From contig NW_019173932.1 in NCBI RefSeq assembly GCF_001642475.1, positions 124,001 through 188,000 of the forward strand: a DNA stretch of 64,000 bases. The letters run 5' to 3'. The notes below the pieces were generated by a model. That model was not told the DNA's origin. It made no database searches and saw only the letters and a list, made by a program, of their open reading frames with translations. This DNA is from Fonsecaea monophora (lineage: Eukaryota > Ascomycota > Eurotiomycetes > Chaetothyriales > Herpotrichiellaceae). The translations under genes and the position numbers were made by a program. This document shows positions 1 through 11,166 of the stretch, in pieces; position 1 is the stretch's first letter; the number at the start of each line of letters is the position of its first letter.

Positions 1-10
1 GGTCATGCCC

Positions 11-1034
11 TCATTCATCTCCTCCGATCTTTTCGATCTTCCCATCCCTCTTCTCTCCTGTCTCGCCAATGACTCTAATACGATCGATCCGGACTTTTTC
101 GTTGTCTCCTTCGCTCTCCACCACAAACACCACCAGGCTAGACACATTTTGAAATTTGACAATGCGCAGTTCAATTTTGGCAGTCCCTGTATTTGCATCC
201 CAGTCCTTCTCTGACAGTGTAATTTCCTGCGCCGCTTGTGTATCGTCGGCCTCGTCAAAACCAAGGATGCGAGGTCTATTGGTGTAGACCTTGACCAGCT
301 TCGGTCGGCTGGGGGACTCATCGTCGTCCGTGTTGTCGGGCAGGGAGGTGAGGTGTAACGAGTGGATTTTTAGTGTGGACATGAAGGGGAGGTAGAGCAT
401 GAGCTGTTCGTCCGTGTCGCTTTCGACCCAGTCTGATTTGTCCTCTGCTTTTCCTATGGGTCGCCACGCATTAGAACATTTCAACACTCATTGTAGGAGA
501 AGCCGCCTAAAAACGCTTACCTTTGGGTTTGGTTCCACTGATCAATGTTCTCGCGTTCCCATGCTCCGAGTCCCAATTCAGCAGTTCCATGCCCAAGACA
601 TCCACCTGAGAAGTCACGTTGCGGTATCCTCTTGGTAGCTCAAGACCAACCCATGTGCTATCGCTCGAGTCCTCTGTATCCTCGCTCGTTTCTAACTTGT
701 TTGCCTCATTGGCCAATTCTTTCACCGCGTTCGATAACTGCTCCCGGTCTCCGCCTTGGATAACTTTGACTGTCTGCGCATTCTTGAAAACCATAAAGGT
801 GGGCAGTACTCGGATGCCATATGACCGGGTGATGTCCTGCTGTTTGTCGGTGTCGATTCTGGCGAACGTGATCTTGTTTGGGCGCGACAGTTGTGCCGCG
901 AGTTGCTCGAAGATGGGGGCGATCACCCTACATGGTGCAAACCAGTCGGCATAGAAGTCGGCCACGACGATCTTCGATGACGAGAGGAGGACTGAGAACT
1001 GGTCGGTCGACTCGATATGGACTAAGCTGGACAT
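11..1034 (-). CDS. txl1: Thioredoxin-like protein with C-terminal PITH domain (TXNL1/Txl1 type)
   Basis: Two exons: 1034-521 and 453-11. The intron has a GTAAGC donor, a CTAAT branch site and a CATAG acceptor, and the frame is kept across it. The N-terminal ~105 residues form a thioredoxin fold (strand VVADFYADW, then the active site, then the cis-proline region VLPTFMVFK). The C-terminal ~150 residues are a PITH domain ending in a charged tail. TXNL1 proteins are cytosolic/nuclear and associate with the 26S proteasome. The active site reads WFAPC where the family has WCGPC: the first redox cysteine is Phe (codon TTT) and only the second Cys remains. Classical dithiol reduction should therefore be lost, while a monothiol or scaffold role is possible. 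The gene is complete, with its stop 11 bases from the window edge. Confidence 0.9.
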
Positions 1035-1782
1035 GGTGCTGGCTTCTTTAGCTGGCCAGACGTTGTGGGTTGGATCGAGGAATGGGGATAGGTGTATCCC
1101 GTTATCGACTATGAGACGGCGCAGTCTCAGTCACGGGGCGGGCAGCGATGCCAAACTATTCCGTTATCGATGAGAACCAGAGCCAGGACATCCAACAAGG
1201 GAAACCGTTCAGGCCAGCAGAATCAGGAAACCGTGACTGGCTCCCGTCAAACCTCGAGGTTCTTGTTATTGGACTTCGGGCTGCGGTGGCTTCAGCCCCC
1301 CGCCTTTTCAGCCCAGTGCGGGCCGGGATTTCTTTTCACCGAATCAGAGCACAGCAATTCCTCGTCTTGTATCAATTCTTGATGCTTCACTCGTCCCATA
1401 TCGATCTCTTCGTCCCGCCATCCCACTGCTGTCCACTACTTGACCTTGCCGTCCACGATGCACTGGCACCCGTCCATCTTCAGCCGCTCTAGACGGTTCA
1501 ATGACCTCTATAACTTCTTCACAGTCCCGTCTTCGCTTACAGCTGCGGTATGACGCATATAAACCTCATGCTGAATCGGTGCGCATATGCCAGAGCGATC
1601 CAGCCTATGGTAGCTCGATGTGCCTGTGCGTTACGCACTCGATTTGGCTTTCAAGAACTCTCCAGTGACTCTGCCCCAGGCGAAGGGACCAGAGTTCTTC
1701 TTGTATAAGATGGATCTTCTCTTCGTTGATATTTCTGCTTCAAGCCATCATCCTATCCTGATCTGTAAATGTCGACTATCAC
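1035..1782. other. Intergenic region between divergent genes
   Basis: Shared upstream region of the thioredoxin-like gene (minus) and the transcription-factor-like gene (plus). Open frames at 1092-1492 have no recognisable domain and unusual composition, so I read this as promoter and leader sequence. No other structure was seen. Confidence 0.6.
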
Positions 1783-3858
1783 ATGGCTGCTGGACACACC
1801 AACGTCTTCTTTGTGCCCTACAGGCCTCACTCAAAGTCCAAAAAACCGTCCTCGGGTGAACCTGCCATCTCACAGCAGAAACATGCTGCTCGTGAGTACC
1901 ATCGAAAGGCCAAGCTGGAACGACTCGCTAAGCTAAACGCCATACATAACCGCGATGCACGCAGCGCAAGTGAAAGTCCTCCACCTGGTATCTCTTCTCG
2001 GCCGCCCCTGCTTCGAAACAAGACCTTCCCGGAAGATGATATTCGTAACAGGACATTTGCTGTGTTTGATGTTGGCACTGGAGTGTTGGATCCCTTCAAT
2101 GCCTGCATCCCCAGTGGTGTACCTTCATATGCTCTCGACATTTTGGACTATGGTAAGTTTGTGGCGTCACGGCCCTTCTCAGATCAAACACATCCTCCCA
2201 GACATCTCGTTCTGAAGACCTTGAAGACACAACTCCTCATTACATTTTCAGGTCGTTCGAATCTTGAAGCCGGCATCTCCCTCTGTCTTGCACACTACCC
2301 CGTTGCACCGGGAGCCGCAGCCTCCTCGCTCATCCGACCAACAGCCGCTTCGAAGCAATGGACAATAGCCAGCTCCTCCAACAGCGTCCTTTCAGAGGGG
2401 ACTATCAAAACTGCTCTGTTAGCATGTGCGATGCAATCTCGTGCCGCATTCTGGTCCATTATTTTTGCGTAAGCCATTCCTCCTATTGGGCACCACTCGT
2501 GTGGTTGATGATACCTCTATTGCACACTAATTGTGAAGAAGAGGCGCAACCCATAATGCCTATATTCAGGGCGAAACTGGTAACCCCAGTCGCAACCGTA
2601 CGTTACTGTTGTCGTACAAGACTCAAGCCATCAGAGAGCTAAATGTGGAGATCCAAGAGCTTCAAGGCCCAGTTTCTGACGAGCTCCTACTTGCCATCAT
2701 CACACTAGCCGCCCATGGATCTGGGGAGCAATTAGAACCCCCTCCGCAAGGAGAGAATCTGAGCGCGTTACAATCGGTGCAGAGCTTTCAGTACTACGGT
2801 CGCATGCAGAGCGAAGCGGCACATCTGAAGGCTATCTGCCATTTGGTATATCAGAAGGGAGGTCTGCATACCGTGAAAATGCCCGGACTGGCGAACGCCC
2901 TTGCGTTGTACGTCGCCCTACAAACCCTCGCTGGTGTTTTGGCACTCAATTAACGCTAAACAGGGCTGACATCTTCTATGCATTCCAAGATATGCGCGTG
3001 CCTGCATTTCCGCTGCTGGCGCCAACAAGCTTGATTATGTCGACATGGCCTGCAAGTTCCACGCGTCTAACTCCATCCCTCAAGAACTTAGCAAGTGGTT
3101 TCCAAGATTTGGAGGATGTGGTTGGCTTTGCACCGTTGATGCAGATCGTCAACAACGCCCGTCTGATCACCATTGGATTTGATGCATACCTATCCGGCCT
3201 CTCCTCGGCGCCGTCTCTCAACCAGATAGTCTGGGCCAGAAACTTCATGACGCACGACCTACTCTCGGCCCCCTCAGAGCTCCTAGTTCCATACTCTCGC
3301 ACCGTTTCATCCTCACCACAGGATAACGATAGCTCAAGTATCATGGTTCCCAGCTCTCCACTGCGATCACTACACAACCTCGTTCGGCTATCGACCATGG
3401 CGTATACACTTATAGTGCTCTTTCCTGTACCCAGCGTCGCAGGTATTCATGGTAAACTGACACGAGAACTAATGCTTGCACTAGACAACTGCACTGTACT
3501 GGAACTTTGGGCGACGCATTCGAGGTTGTTGCTTTGGAGTACAGTCCTCGGAGGGGTCATTGCACAAAACACCAGTCTTCGGCCATGGTTTACCGAGATG
3601 ATCAGACAAGCCCGGACCAAAATCCCCCGTCTAGCGCTCTTGAACGCGAAGGGCAGAAGTAGAAGCAAGAGCAGACACTCGAGTCACAGTGTGAGTTCTG
3701 TTAGTGACGACGACGGGACGGATGGGGACTCGGACGCGCTGTGGCCAGTGGTGAAGGGCATTTGTTTTCGGTTTCTCTGGTTCGACGGTCCTGAATGTGA
3801 CGGTCAAGGTCGAGTGTTTTGGGGCGAAGCCTGCGACGACACGAGCAAGCTAGCCTAG
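1783..3858 (+). CDS. Fungal transcription-factor-like protein without a zinc cluster
   Basis: Four exons: 1783-2152, 2252-2468, 2590-2907 and 2964-3858, giving 599 residues with consistent phases. The N-terminus (FFVPYRPHSKSKK, then a Lys/Arg-rich stretch) and the middle (LLLSYKTQAIRELN, QKGGL, ADIFYAFQDM) match the common Pezizomycotina family carrying the fungal-specific transcription factor domain (DUF3468 type). The C-terminus has the family signature around 'WPVVKGICFRFLWFD', a Cys, then 'FWGEAC'. There is no Cys6 Zn cluster, as is usual for this sub-group, so DNA binding cannot be assumed. A Ser/Arg-rich and acidic insert (RSRSKSRHSSH..., DDDGTDGD) lies about 60 residues before the end. 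The function is unknown; a nuclear regulatory role is inferred only from the family. Confidence 0.8.
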
Positions 3859-4632
3859 CCACGGGAAGGGGTGTCCAGAGATTTTGTCGTTGGTAGGGAG
3901 TCGTGATAAATTAATTGATTTTGTTAGAATTGGTGTTTTTGTTCGTGGGTGAAAGCAAGTAATAAGCAAGTAATTGCGCAAATAATCATGATATGTACAA
4001 AACTAACGTTAATCATGTACCTTACAAGGTACCACGGTACTACCAAGGGACTACTGAGGTAGGTAGGTATACAAATGTCCAGCTAAAGCCAAAGCTATAG
4101 CTATTAACTACTATATACCCCCCCCGAATGATTCTGATATGATACGATCTTCAACGAACCCAAAGTCCAGAATCCAGAATCCAGGCAGGACACAGACCAA
4201 CGACAACATCAGGGAAAAAAGAAAGACGCCATAGGCACAGGATGCATAGAAGGGTCGTCAAAATGAGTTTGTTTCTCAAGCCCGCCTGGGTTAATTGTAC
4301 TTTTTCCCATTTCCCATTTCCCTCTTATTCCTCTTTCCTTTTCCAGATCATATGTCTGTCCTATTCCTTCTTGCCTCTTGCCTCTTGGATTATGATTCGT
4401 TCCTCTCCGTCATTTTGTAGACACCCGATAATATCGTCGTGTGTGCGCTCGAGAATGCCAATGTATAATAAACATGTCCCCATGTCCCCATGTACCCATG
4501 TGTCCATGTGCCGCATAGTCGGTGAGTGAGGGAGGTATACACACTCATTCATAGTACAGAATGATCGCCTCCCTAAACATTTTCAGGCAGACCGATCTAT
4601 TCGTCCCTTTTGTTGCCTTTAGAGATCAAAAA
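3859..4632. other. Convergent 3' intergenic region
   Basis: Lies between the stop codons of the transcription-factor-like gene (plus) and the lipid-transfer gene (minus). It is AT-rich, with a short C run near 4117-4125 and an imperfect CATGTCC/CATGTACC repeat at about 4470-4510. No gene seen. Confidence 0.6.
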
Positions 4633-7600
4633 TCATACCTCCGTTTCGACACCGTCGCCGCCACGTCCGTCTTTGTCCCTTTCAAAAATCCTGTCCACTC
4701 CTCCCTCGACCCGCTTGGCCTTGCCAATCATCCAGTTCACCGTCCTAGCCCCCCTCCACTGCATAACCCCCTTGTGCTTCCTGTGTAGCTCCCGGTGATG
4801 GTCCTTGTAATCCCTCACCTGCGCCCTCAAACCACGAGAGCCGTCGTCGGGGTCATTATGTCCGTCGACGTCCAGGAGGTTGGCAGCCGTGGCGCCGACT
4901 GCGCCGAGCGGCTTGGACACCAGGCGGGCAGGACCGTTGAGCGGGTTCTTGGAGGTCGAGGACGTCGTGCCAGAGTCCGAGTCTGAGGCATCCGAGTCGT
5001 CATTGGCGTGCGTGCGGAGTTTACGGCGGGATTTGTCCCTTTTGCTCGACGACCTATCGTCGCCGTCATCGGTGCTGTCACTGTCCCCCTCCTCGTCATC
5101 GTCGATCTCTCCCTCCCCATGATATTCGTCTTCATACTGGTCGACCTGTCCCTCATCATTCGCCGTGTCCAACACCTCCATTACCTGTCTCAAATCTGCA
5201 TTGCGAGCTTTGTTTGCATAGCTCTTGTGGTACCCACTGAGCCCTCTCCAAAATTTGACGATAAGCTCAAGTTCGCCAAGTGGTTGCTCGTTTTCCTCCA
5301 TCCCAGAATAGCCGTAACTCGTTGTAGCGCGGTGCATGGCCTCTTTGCTACCCTTCCAGAGCTTGACCGTAATGGTTTTCTCTTCCTCGTCGGGGATGTC
5401 TTTGAGCCAGAAGACCCCTAGAGCAGGCGTGGAGTCAGGCCCAAGACGAGATTTGCGGCATTCGATGATCAACGAGCTTGAATAGCGTTTGCGCACGGCA
5501 AGAAAGATGGATTTTTTGTCGCCTTTGGGTCTCCATTCGCCATCCTCGCCAGAGCCAGTAGGGTGCATCTTTGCTCTCATCAGATTGGTTCTTAACTTGA
5601 TGCGTTGCTGGATGAATGAACCGTCGTCCTTTGTATGCCCTCTTCCCTCCGCTCTGACGGGGCACTTGATTTCCAGTGTCCCGAAATTCCATCCGAGCAA
5701 TTCCTTTGGCAGTTTCAGTTCCACGCTGCGCCAAACCATGCTGATGCGCGCACGACCGAAACCGATGCCACCAACAAGTGGATAGGTTTGCATGACCTGG
5801 CTCCTTTCCTTGAAGACTCTTTGCAAAGGGAGGTAGATCATTCCGAGGAGAGCATCGTCTTCGCGTTCCCGACTATCGCGGACGGAAATCATCACCTCTG
5901 CGGTCTTCCAGTCGGGCACGAAGCGTTCCGTGCCAGCGTTGAAGAAGGGCTTTGCATTCTTGGGTTTGGTTCTGGTGCGATAGATCTTCTGGTGGTTGAG
6001 AATGATGGTCGCATAGCTGCTGGGCAGGTCGTCATTTTGCTCAGCCTCGTCTTCGCGGTTATCGTTGCCACTGTTTTTCTCTCGCTTCTGCAAAGCCTGT
6101 ACCTCCAGTCCGGTAATGTTGTGGATCTGAATGCTGAATATGCCACTGACATAGTCATCCGGGGGAGGGCTGGAGATGATCAAAGCGTCTTCACGCTCCT
6201 TGTAATCCTCTTCCTTTTGCTGTTTGATTTCCTTGCTCTCGTCGTGCGCCGTGGCTTCTCGCAACTTGCGCTCGGCCGTCTCGCTGACCTGTTTCCTGAG
6301 GTCGTCTATCGTTCGGACATTCGGGTCGGCCGTCTGTTTTGCCAGTTGCTCTTCTGTAATCCTGGTTTTGGTGAAATAACCTACTCGCCATTGAAGGGTG
6401 CCTGGCATCTTTTCTTCGGGTTCTTCACCCACAAAACGATCTTCTCGATCACACATCCGGTTTTTGGTCTTTGAGCTATGCATCAATTCGCGGAGATCCA
6501 CCTCTACGCGACCAAGGTCATCATCTGCAGTATATTTGTCCGAATCCCAGAGTTGAAGGCGAAGTTTTTCGTCGGCATTGAGCTCTTCAGGCGTGACTAG
6601 AATGTGTGACCACTCTGACCAGTTTGGTTCTTGGTCGTCGACAATGATCCTCGTCGAGGCAACAGGCTTGCCGAACTTACCCCAGGACACGGTCATGTAT
6701 GCGTCGCTCGATCCTTTAAGCGGACCGAAGCCTCCATCACCTTCCTTGAAACCACTGGCAGATTTGATAAAGATCATGACAACGCCTCGAGCGACTGTGT
6801 CCTTCTTGAAGTCATCACCTACAAGCATATCTTTGAGGTCCAATGTCAGACTCTTGGGCGCAACATACTCCGCTAGCGCTGCGTCGATCGAAGATTGAAC
6901 AAACGACGAAATGAGCGGCACATCCATCAAGTTGAGTGCGTGGCGGGACAAGGGGACACAGGACATATCCGCCTGCGGTTGTCCCATGAACGACATAGTG
7001 CAGAGACTAAAGAAAGGAGGATCAGGCGTGAGTTGTAGTCGCAAACGCATTGTGCCAATGATCCCGCGCAGTTCCACCCAAACCGGGACGGCGATGCCAC
7101 CGGGCAGGTAGAATTTGAGATAGAGATGGGCATTCTTCGCCTTTGCTTGTAGAGATTTGCCAGAAGACCGGGCCCGATAGGCGAATGCGAGCTCCATATT
7201 GACAAAGTCGCCCTGTTCGGCCTCCATGCCCTCTCGTATAGCCTGCTCATCCTGCTCGTTTTGCTGGCTGTTATGATCATGGTCATTCGACTTGCTCTTG
7301 TCCTCGCCACCGGCACCATCCTCAATCTCACCCTTCCCGGACGCCGTTCGATCATTGGCGCCTTCTTCTCTTGCATTTTTGAGTTTTCCATCCGCGCCCA
7401 CAGACCGACTTGCAGCACCCGTAGGTAACCAATTGATGCCGAGAACACGGAAGGCTTCACTCCCTTGGCCAAGATCGTCGACACTGACCATCCGCACCAC
7501 TTTTGGGAGCGATGCCTGCATGACATCCTCCAACATGTCCGAGATCGAAGTGAACAGGTCTGGGTTGATGAGGGGCCAGACGGCCGACAGGAGATTGTTT

Positions 7601-8670
7601 AACCAAGCCACCGATTCTGGGATGGCGTCCTCAGCTTGAGTCGTGTGAAGTTCTTCCTGCCGAGCAGCATCCCAGATCTCGTCCTTGCAGATTGCTTCGA
7701 CCTTCTTACCGAGCCAGTCTCTGACCAGCAGGATCACGAAAGCCGCAATGACACCTGGTACGAAGATGACGACTGCCGCAGCAGAGAGTCTCGACTGGAA
7801 AGATGACCCCTTCTCGGAAAGACTGACATCAAACACTCGAGCGAGAATCTCTCCCAGAAGAAGTAGTCCCAGAACGCCTGCCAGGCCTATCGTGATGGCG
7901 TGCTCATACGTCCTCGCCAGCTCATTCTTGAGGTCGTCGAAATTTGGAGGCGGGAATAACTTTTGCATACCATGCAAACTGTCCTGGGCTTCCTCGCGCT
8001 CTTTACCAAGCTCTTCCCGGGATTTCCTGGCACCACTCACTCCTGTCTGGGTTCGAGAGTCTGTTCCGCTCGCGGGGACGTTCTCGTCGACGGCCTTGAG
8101 GTCCTTGCGCGTCGAGTCTCGAATGATTATGGGCAAGTGGGTCACAGGGTCTGTAACCTCTCTACCCCCATCACTGCGCTTCTTGTGCTTCATGTCCTTT
8201 CTCTTCTGGCGAGGGTCATGGTGGCCTGCAACGGCCTCGGTAGCCGATTGACCCGGCTGGTCTGTCTTGTTGTCCCCTGCATCCTCGTTTCGTGGCTGCT
8301 GCTGACTCTGGCTCTCTTCTTCCTCTTCGTCGTCCTCTCGAGCCTGCTCTTCGCCTCCTTCTTGCCCCGCTCTCCCAGTTGGCTCTCCCGGAGTCACGAC
8401 GTTTCGGTTTTGAGACCTGTAAGGATCGTGCGTCGACTTGGGCCCTTCCTCCTCGCCCTTCAAGACACCCCTGGCGGCATGATACGCTCTCTTGACAGTG
8501 GAGTCGTCAGTCTCGTCATGCTGGGCTTGTTCGGCTTGCTGCTGCTGATTGTTCAACTCGCTCCGTTCGGCCCGGTATTTCTGGACGGTAGGTATAGGAT
8601 GGCGGGCAGAGTGAGGGGCCTGGTATGTTCTCCGCTGGGACTCTGGATCGAAGTCGTCCGTCGAAGACAT
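4633..8670 (-). CDS. SMP- and C2-domain lipid-transfer protein (tricalbin / Mug190-like)
   Basis: Intronless, 1345 residues if started at MSSTDDFDPE (8670); the frame is open back to 8721, adding 17 residues that look like leader. Order of parts: a hydrophilic, Gln/Glu-rich N-terminus (1-235); a probable membrane hairpin (about 257-280 and 295-318); an SMP-type lipid-binding domain (about 345-600) interrupted by an acidic insert; a first C2 domain (about 625-740) with SDAYMTVSWG and the acidic loop DSDKYTADDDLG; a second C2-like domain (about 835-970); a divergent third region; and a long Asp/Ser-rich then basic tail. SMP-C2 proteins anchor in the ER and move lipids at ER-plasma membrane contact sites. 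Fission yeast Mug190 is the closest architecture I know. The gene shares its upstream region with DPH4. Confidence 0.82.
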   Translation of the reverse strand: MSSTDDFDPESQRRTYQAPHSARHPIPTVQKYRAERSELNNQQQQAEQAQHDETDDSTVKRAYHAARGVLKGEEEGPKSTHDPYRSQNRNVVTPGEPTGRAGQEGGEEQAREDDEEEEESQSQQQPRNEDAGDNKTDQPGQSATEAVAGHHDPRQKRKDMKHKKRSDGGREVTDPVTHLPIIIRDSTRKDLKAVDENVPASGTDSRTQTGVSGARKSREELGKEREEAQDSLHGMQKLFPPPNFDDLKNELARTYEHAITIGLAGVLGLLLLGEILARVFDVSLSEKGSSFQSRLSAAAVVIFVPGVIAAFVILLVRDWLGKKVEAICKDEIWDAARQEELHTTQAEDAIPESVAWLNNLLSAVWPLINPDLFTSISDMLEDVMQASLPKVVRMVSVDDLGQGSEAFRVLGINWLPTGAASRSVGADGKLKNAREEGANDRTASGKGEIEDGAGGEDKSKSNDHDHNSQQNEQDEQAIREGMEAEQGDFVNMELAFAYRARSSGKSLQAKAKNAHLYLKFYLPGGIAVPVWVELRGIIGTMRLRLQLTPDPPFFSLCTMSFMGQPQADMSCVPLSRHALNLMDVPLISSFVQSSIDAALAEYVAPKSLTLDLKDMLVGDDFKKDTVARGVVMIFIKSASGFKEGDGGFGPLKGSSDAYMTVSWGKFGKPVASTRIIVDDQEPNWSEWSHILVTPEELNADEKLRLQLWDSDKYTADDDLGRVEVDLRELMHSSKTKNRMCDREDRFVGEEPEEKMPGTLQWRVGYFTKTRITEEQLAKQTADPNVRTIDDLRKQVSETAERKLREATAHDESKEIKQQKEEDYKEREDALIISSPPPDDYVSGIFSIQIHNITGLEVQALQKREKNSGNDNREDEAEQNDDLPSSYATIILNHQKIYRTRTKPKNAKPFFNAGTERFVPDWKTAEVMISVRDSREREDDALLGMIYLPLQRVFKERSQVMQTYPLVGGIGFGRARISMVWRSVELKLPKELLGWNFGTLEIKCPVRAEGRGHTKDDGSFIQQRIKLRTNLMRAKMHPTGSGEDGEWRPKGDKKSIFLAVRKRYSSSLIIECRKSRLGPDSTPALGVFWLKDIPDEEEKTITVKLWKGSKEAMHRATTSYGYSGMEENEQPLGELELIVKFWRGLSGYHKSYANKARNADLRQVMEVLDTANDEGQVDQYEDEYHGEGEIDDDEEGDSDSTDDGDDRSSSKRDKSRRKLRTHANDDSDASDSDSGTTSSTSKNPLNGPARLVSKPLGAVGATAANLLDVDGHNDPDDGSRGLRAQVRDYKDHHRELHRKHKGVMQWRGARTVNWMIGKAKRVEGGVDRIFERDKDGRGGDGVETEV

Positions 8671-9369
8671 GCTGGCCCATGACAGACACAGCGGCAGAAA
8701 GAAGGGAGGGTCTGCTGACAATTGCTCAAAGCAACAATGTAAATGGACGTTCGCCTACCTGGAATTGATGAGGGAGGAAAGCCACGACGAGAACCAGTCT
8801 CAGCAGCAAAAGGAAACAAAACAATTGCAGTCAGGGTGAAACAAGCTCCGTAAAGAATATTTCACATCATATTCATTCCCCGCAAATGCTACGACGACAA
8901 GCCTTGAATCAAGGCATTTGTGGGCAAATCCAAGGTGGAATCCCAAAACCGAGGGGGAAGCAAAACAATGACGTCGCAAAACTCCACGCGGCAAGAACAA
9001 AAAATGAACGGAGTTCAGGAAGCGGATCCAGACAAGCCCATCCCAAAAGCCAACCAGCTCCACCCGGGCAACGGATGATCTGCCAGTAGAACCTGGCCCT
9101 ATACTTGATGTGTGGTGTTTGTTTCGCGGCCTGACTGCGTCGTCAGCGAAAGGGCGACGCAGAAACCAAAAACCAAGGAAGACGATCGACCGCAGATGAA
9201 CCGGGGGAGAGAGAATTGAAGGTGGGTGGATGATCGTCCGCCAATGGGGCGAGTGGTGCTGCGGGGATCTGCATGCAGGATCGCATGAGACCGAGACTCA
9301 TTTTTTGTCCCTCTTTCTCTTCCCCCCACAGGCCATGACCAGGAATCTGCATGCTGAAAGCGGTCTTTG
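8671..9369. other. Divergent promoter region
   Basis: Upstream DNA shared by the SMP/C2 gene (minus) and DPH4 (plus). It contains only short overlapping open frames and no recognisable element. Confidence 0.6.
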
Positions 9370-9936
9370 ATGTCCAGCACGGGTGAAAATCAAGCAATAT
9401 CGAGAACATATACCCACTACGATGTCCTGCAACTCCCCCGCCACCCCGAAGAGTTTGGTCGCCTGTCAAAGGACGATATCAAGGCCGCATACCGACGTGC
9501 GCTACTCAAACACCACCCAGACAAAGCATCCAGTACTACCGAGAATGTCTCCCTGAAATCCCTACGGAGCAAAGATGCTACAACATCAACACCCATCTTC
9601 TCCATCGATGACATCGTCGTCGCACATGCGGTCCTATCTGACTCTAAGAGACGTGCCGAATATAATCGTGCTCTGGATCGCGCCGTCAACTTTGGCGGAA
9701 ACGACCAGAGCGGTAAGAAAGACACACACATTGGAGTAGAGGTCTATGACCTCGAAGACCTAAGATACAACGAAGTCCAGTCTATCTGGTCCAAGAGCTG
9801 CCGCTGTGGTGACGAGGAAGGCTATACCGTGACGGAGTCTGATCTCGAGAAAGAGGCGCAACAAGGCGAGATTTATGTGGGATGTCGAGGGTGTAGTCTC
9901 TTCATAAAGATCTTGTTTGCTCTGGAAGACACATGA
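9370..9936 (+). CDS. DPH4: Diphthamide biosynthesis protein 4 (J-domain, CSL zinc finger)
   Basis: Intronless, 188 residues, starting at ATG 9370 (MSSTGENQ). The N-terminal J domain has the HPD motif in ALLKHHPDKAS and ends at VLSDSKRRAEYNRAL. The C-terminal half is a CSL-type zinc-binding domain with paired cysteines, C-x-C in KSCRCGDEEGY and C-x-x-C in VGCRGCSLFIK. Together these are diagnostic of Dph4/Jjj3, the electron-donor co-chaperone needed for the first step of diphthamide formation on a His of translation elongation factor 2. Length and domain order are normal for fungi. The stop lies only 27 bases from the stop of the convergent coiled-coil gene, so the 3' UTRs must overlap. Confidence 0.93.
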   Translation: MSSTGENQAISRTYTHYDVLQLPRHPEEFGRLSKDDIKAAYRRALLKHHPDKASSTTENVSLKSLRSKDATTSTPIFSIDDIVVAHAVLSDSKRRAEYNRALDRAVNFGGNDQSGKKDTHIGVEVYDLEDLRYNEVQSIWSKSCRCGDEEGYTVTESDLEKEAQQGEIYVGCRGCSLFIKILFALEDT

Positions 9937-9963
9937 ACAAAAGGGTGGTGTTGTTGGGCGTCG

Positions 9964-10630
9964 TCAATGCGGCTTCGCAGCCACCTTTTCAGCCTGGTGC
10001 AACGCCTCTATAGCCTCGCGGACATCGGCCGACCGACCTTGAAGAATGGTTTCAAACTCTTGCTTGATTGTCTCATGCGCCGTGGCCAGCTCCTGGACCT
10101 CTTGGATAATTTGTTTCTCAACCTCTTCCTTCCTCTTGGTCAAGCCGAGCAACCTGGTGAGAAGCTCGCCTTGAAAGCGCTTCCTGGGGACGCAAAGCAA
10201 AGGTTAATGAGGAGCTGGGCGTAACGACCTCCCGAAGGAGTGGCAGATCCATGGAAAGAAAGACTTACGTGTCTTGCTGGAATCTGTTCACCCTCTCGTC
10301 AATCTGCACCTCGATCTCCCGAAATTGACTGTCAAACTCTTTCTCCAGGCGCTGCTGTCTCTGTACTTTGCGGAGGCCGACCTAAAGAGGCTTGAAGTCA
10401 GTGCCGATTCGACACAACCCTAACGCCCGGGAGGAGGTCCACGGCTGTCTGTATTCTGAAAATCCACTCACATCCATAGCCATGCTTTTCTTCAGATTCT
10501 CCTCACTCTTCCTCAACTGGTGACTCGTGCTCGTGCTCGTCTGGTCACCCGGCACTTCAGAGTCCTCTTCGCCGTCACTGTCAAACTGAGCCGCCGGCGC
10601 CGAGTTCCTCTTCAAGCGTTTCGAAGACAT
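9964..10630 (-). CDS. Small coiled-coil protein of unknown function
   Basis: Three exons: 10630-10472, 10381-10269 and 10183-9964, giving 163 residues with matching phases. It starts MSSKRLKRNS, a basic nuclear-signal-like segment, followed by an acidic Ser/Thr stretch. From about residue 54 to 150 it is one long charged helix (VGLRKVQRQQRLEKEF..., FQGELLTRLLGLTKRKEEVE...) with heptad-like spacing, most likely a coiled coil. No catalytic motif is present. The overall look resembles nuclear or kinetochore/synaptonemal-type coiled-coil proteins (the Cor1/SYCP3 style was considered), but I cannot assign a family. Confidence 0.7.
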
Positions 10631-11166
10631 TGATATTTGTCGTTGGGGAGTGGCAACTCGATCTGGAAGGAAAGGGGACAAAGAAGCTAGCTGAGGAAGG
10701 GGAGCGGTGGGACGCGATGGATGGAGATTTGAAACTGTGCACTGACAATTAACCTGAAAGGTTGGTGAGTTTGGGATGAGAGAACCGCCGGAAAAAAGCA
10801 GTGTGTGAGGGAGGAGAAATACGTTGTGCCAGCATATGGTGCCAGCAACAAATATCAGGGCGTGGACGAGGTTGACTAGTATATCAGCGCCGACACGATA
10901 GAAATCAATCAACCATTGCCAACAACATGACAAGCACCACGATACTGTGTTATTCCAATCCACTCTATCAACTGTTTCTACAGGTCAACTTTTGTACATC
11001 GTCATAAACCAGAACGACTTCCGCTCTGTCATCCAAACCACTGATAAAGATACACGATACAAAATTCGTTACTCCATGGTCAACGATTGCTTTGAGACGT
11101 GGCATCAGTGATCATCCAACCTTTCCTTGCGCTGCTCATCAATGAACCCCATCCCTTGGGTACTTT
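10631..11166. other. Intergenic region, promoter of the coiled-coil gene
   Basis: Lies between the start of the coiled-coil gene and the 3' end of the DGAT2 gene, both on the minus strand. The minus-strand frame open to 10963 is not supported as coding. No other feature seen. Confidence 0.55.

Noticed and set aside
1092..1492. Overlapping plus-strand open frames of 96 and 114 residues
   Set aside because: No domain, no splice signals, biased composition; lies in the shared promoter of two divergent genes.
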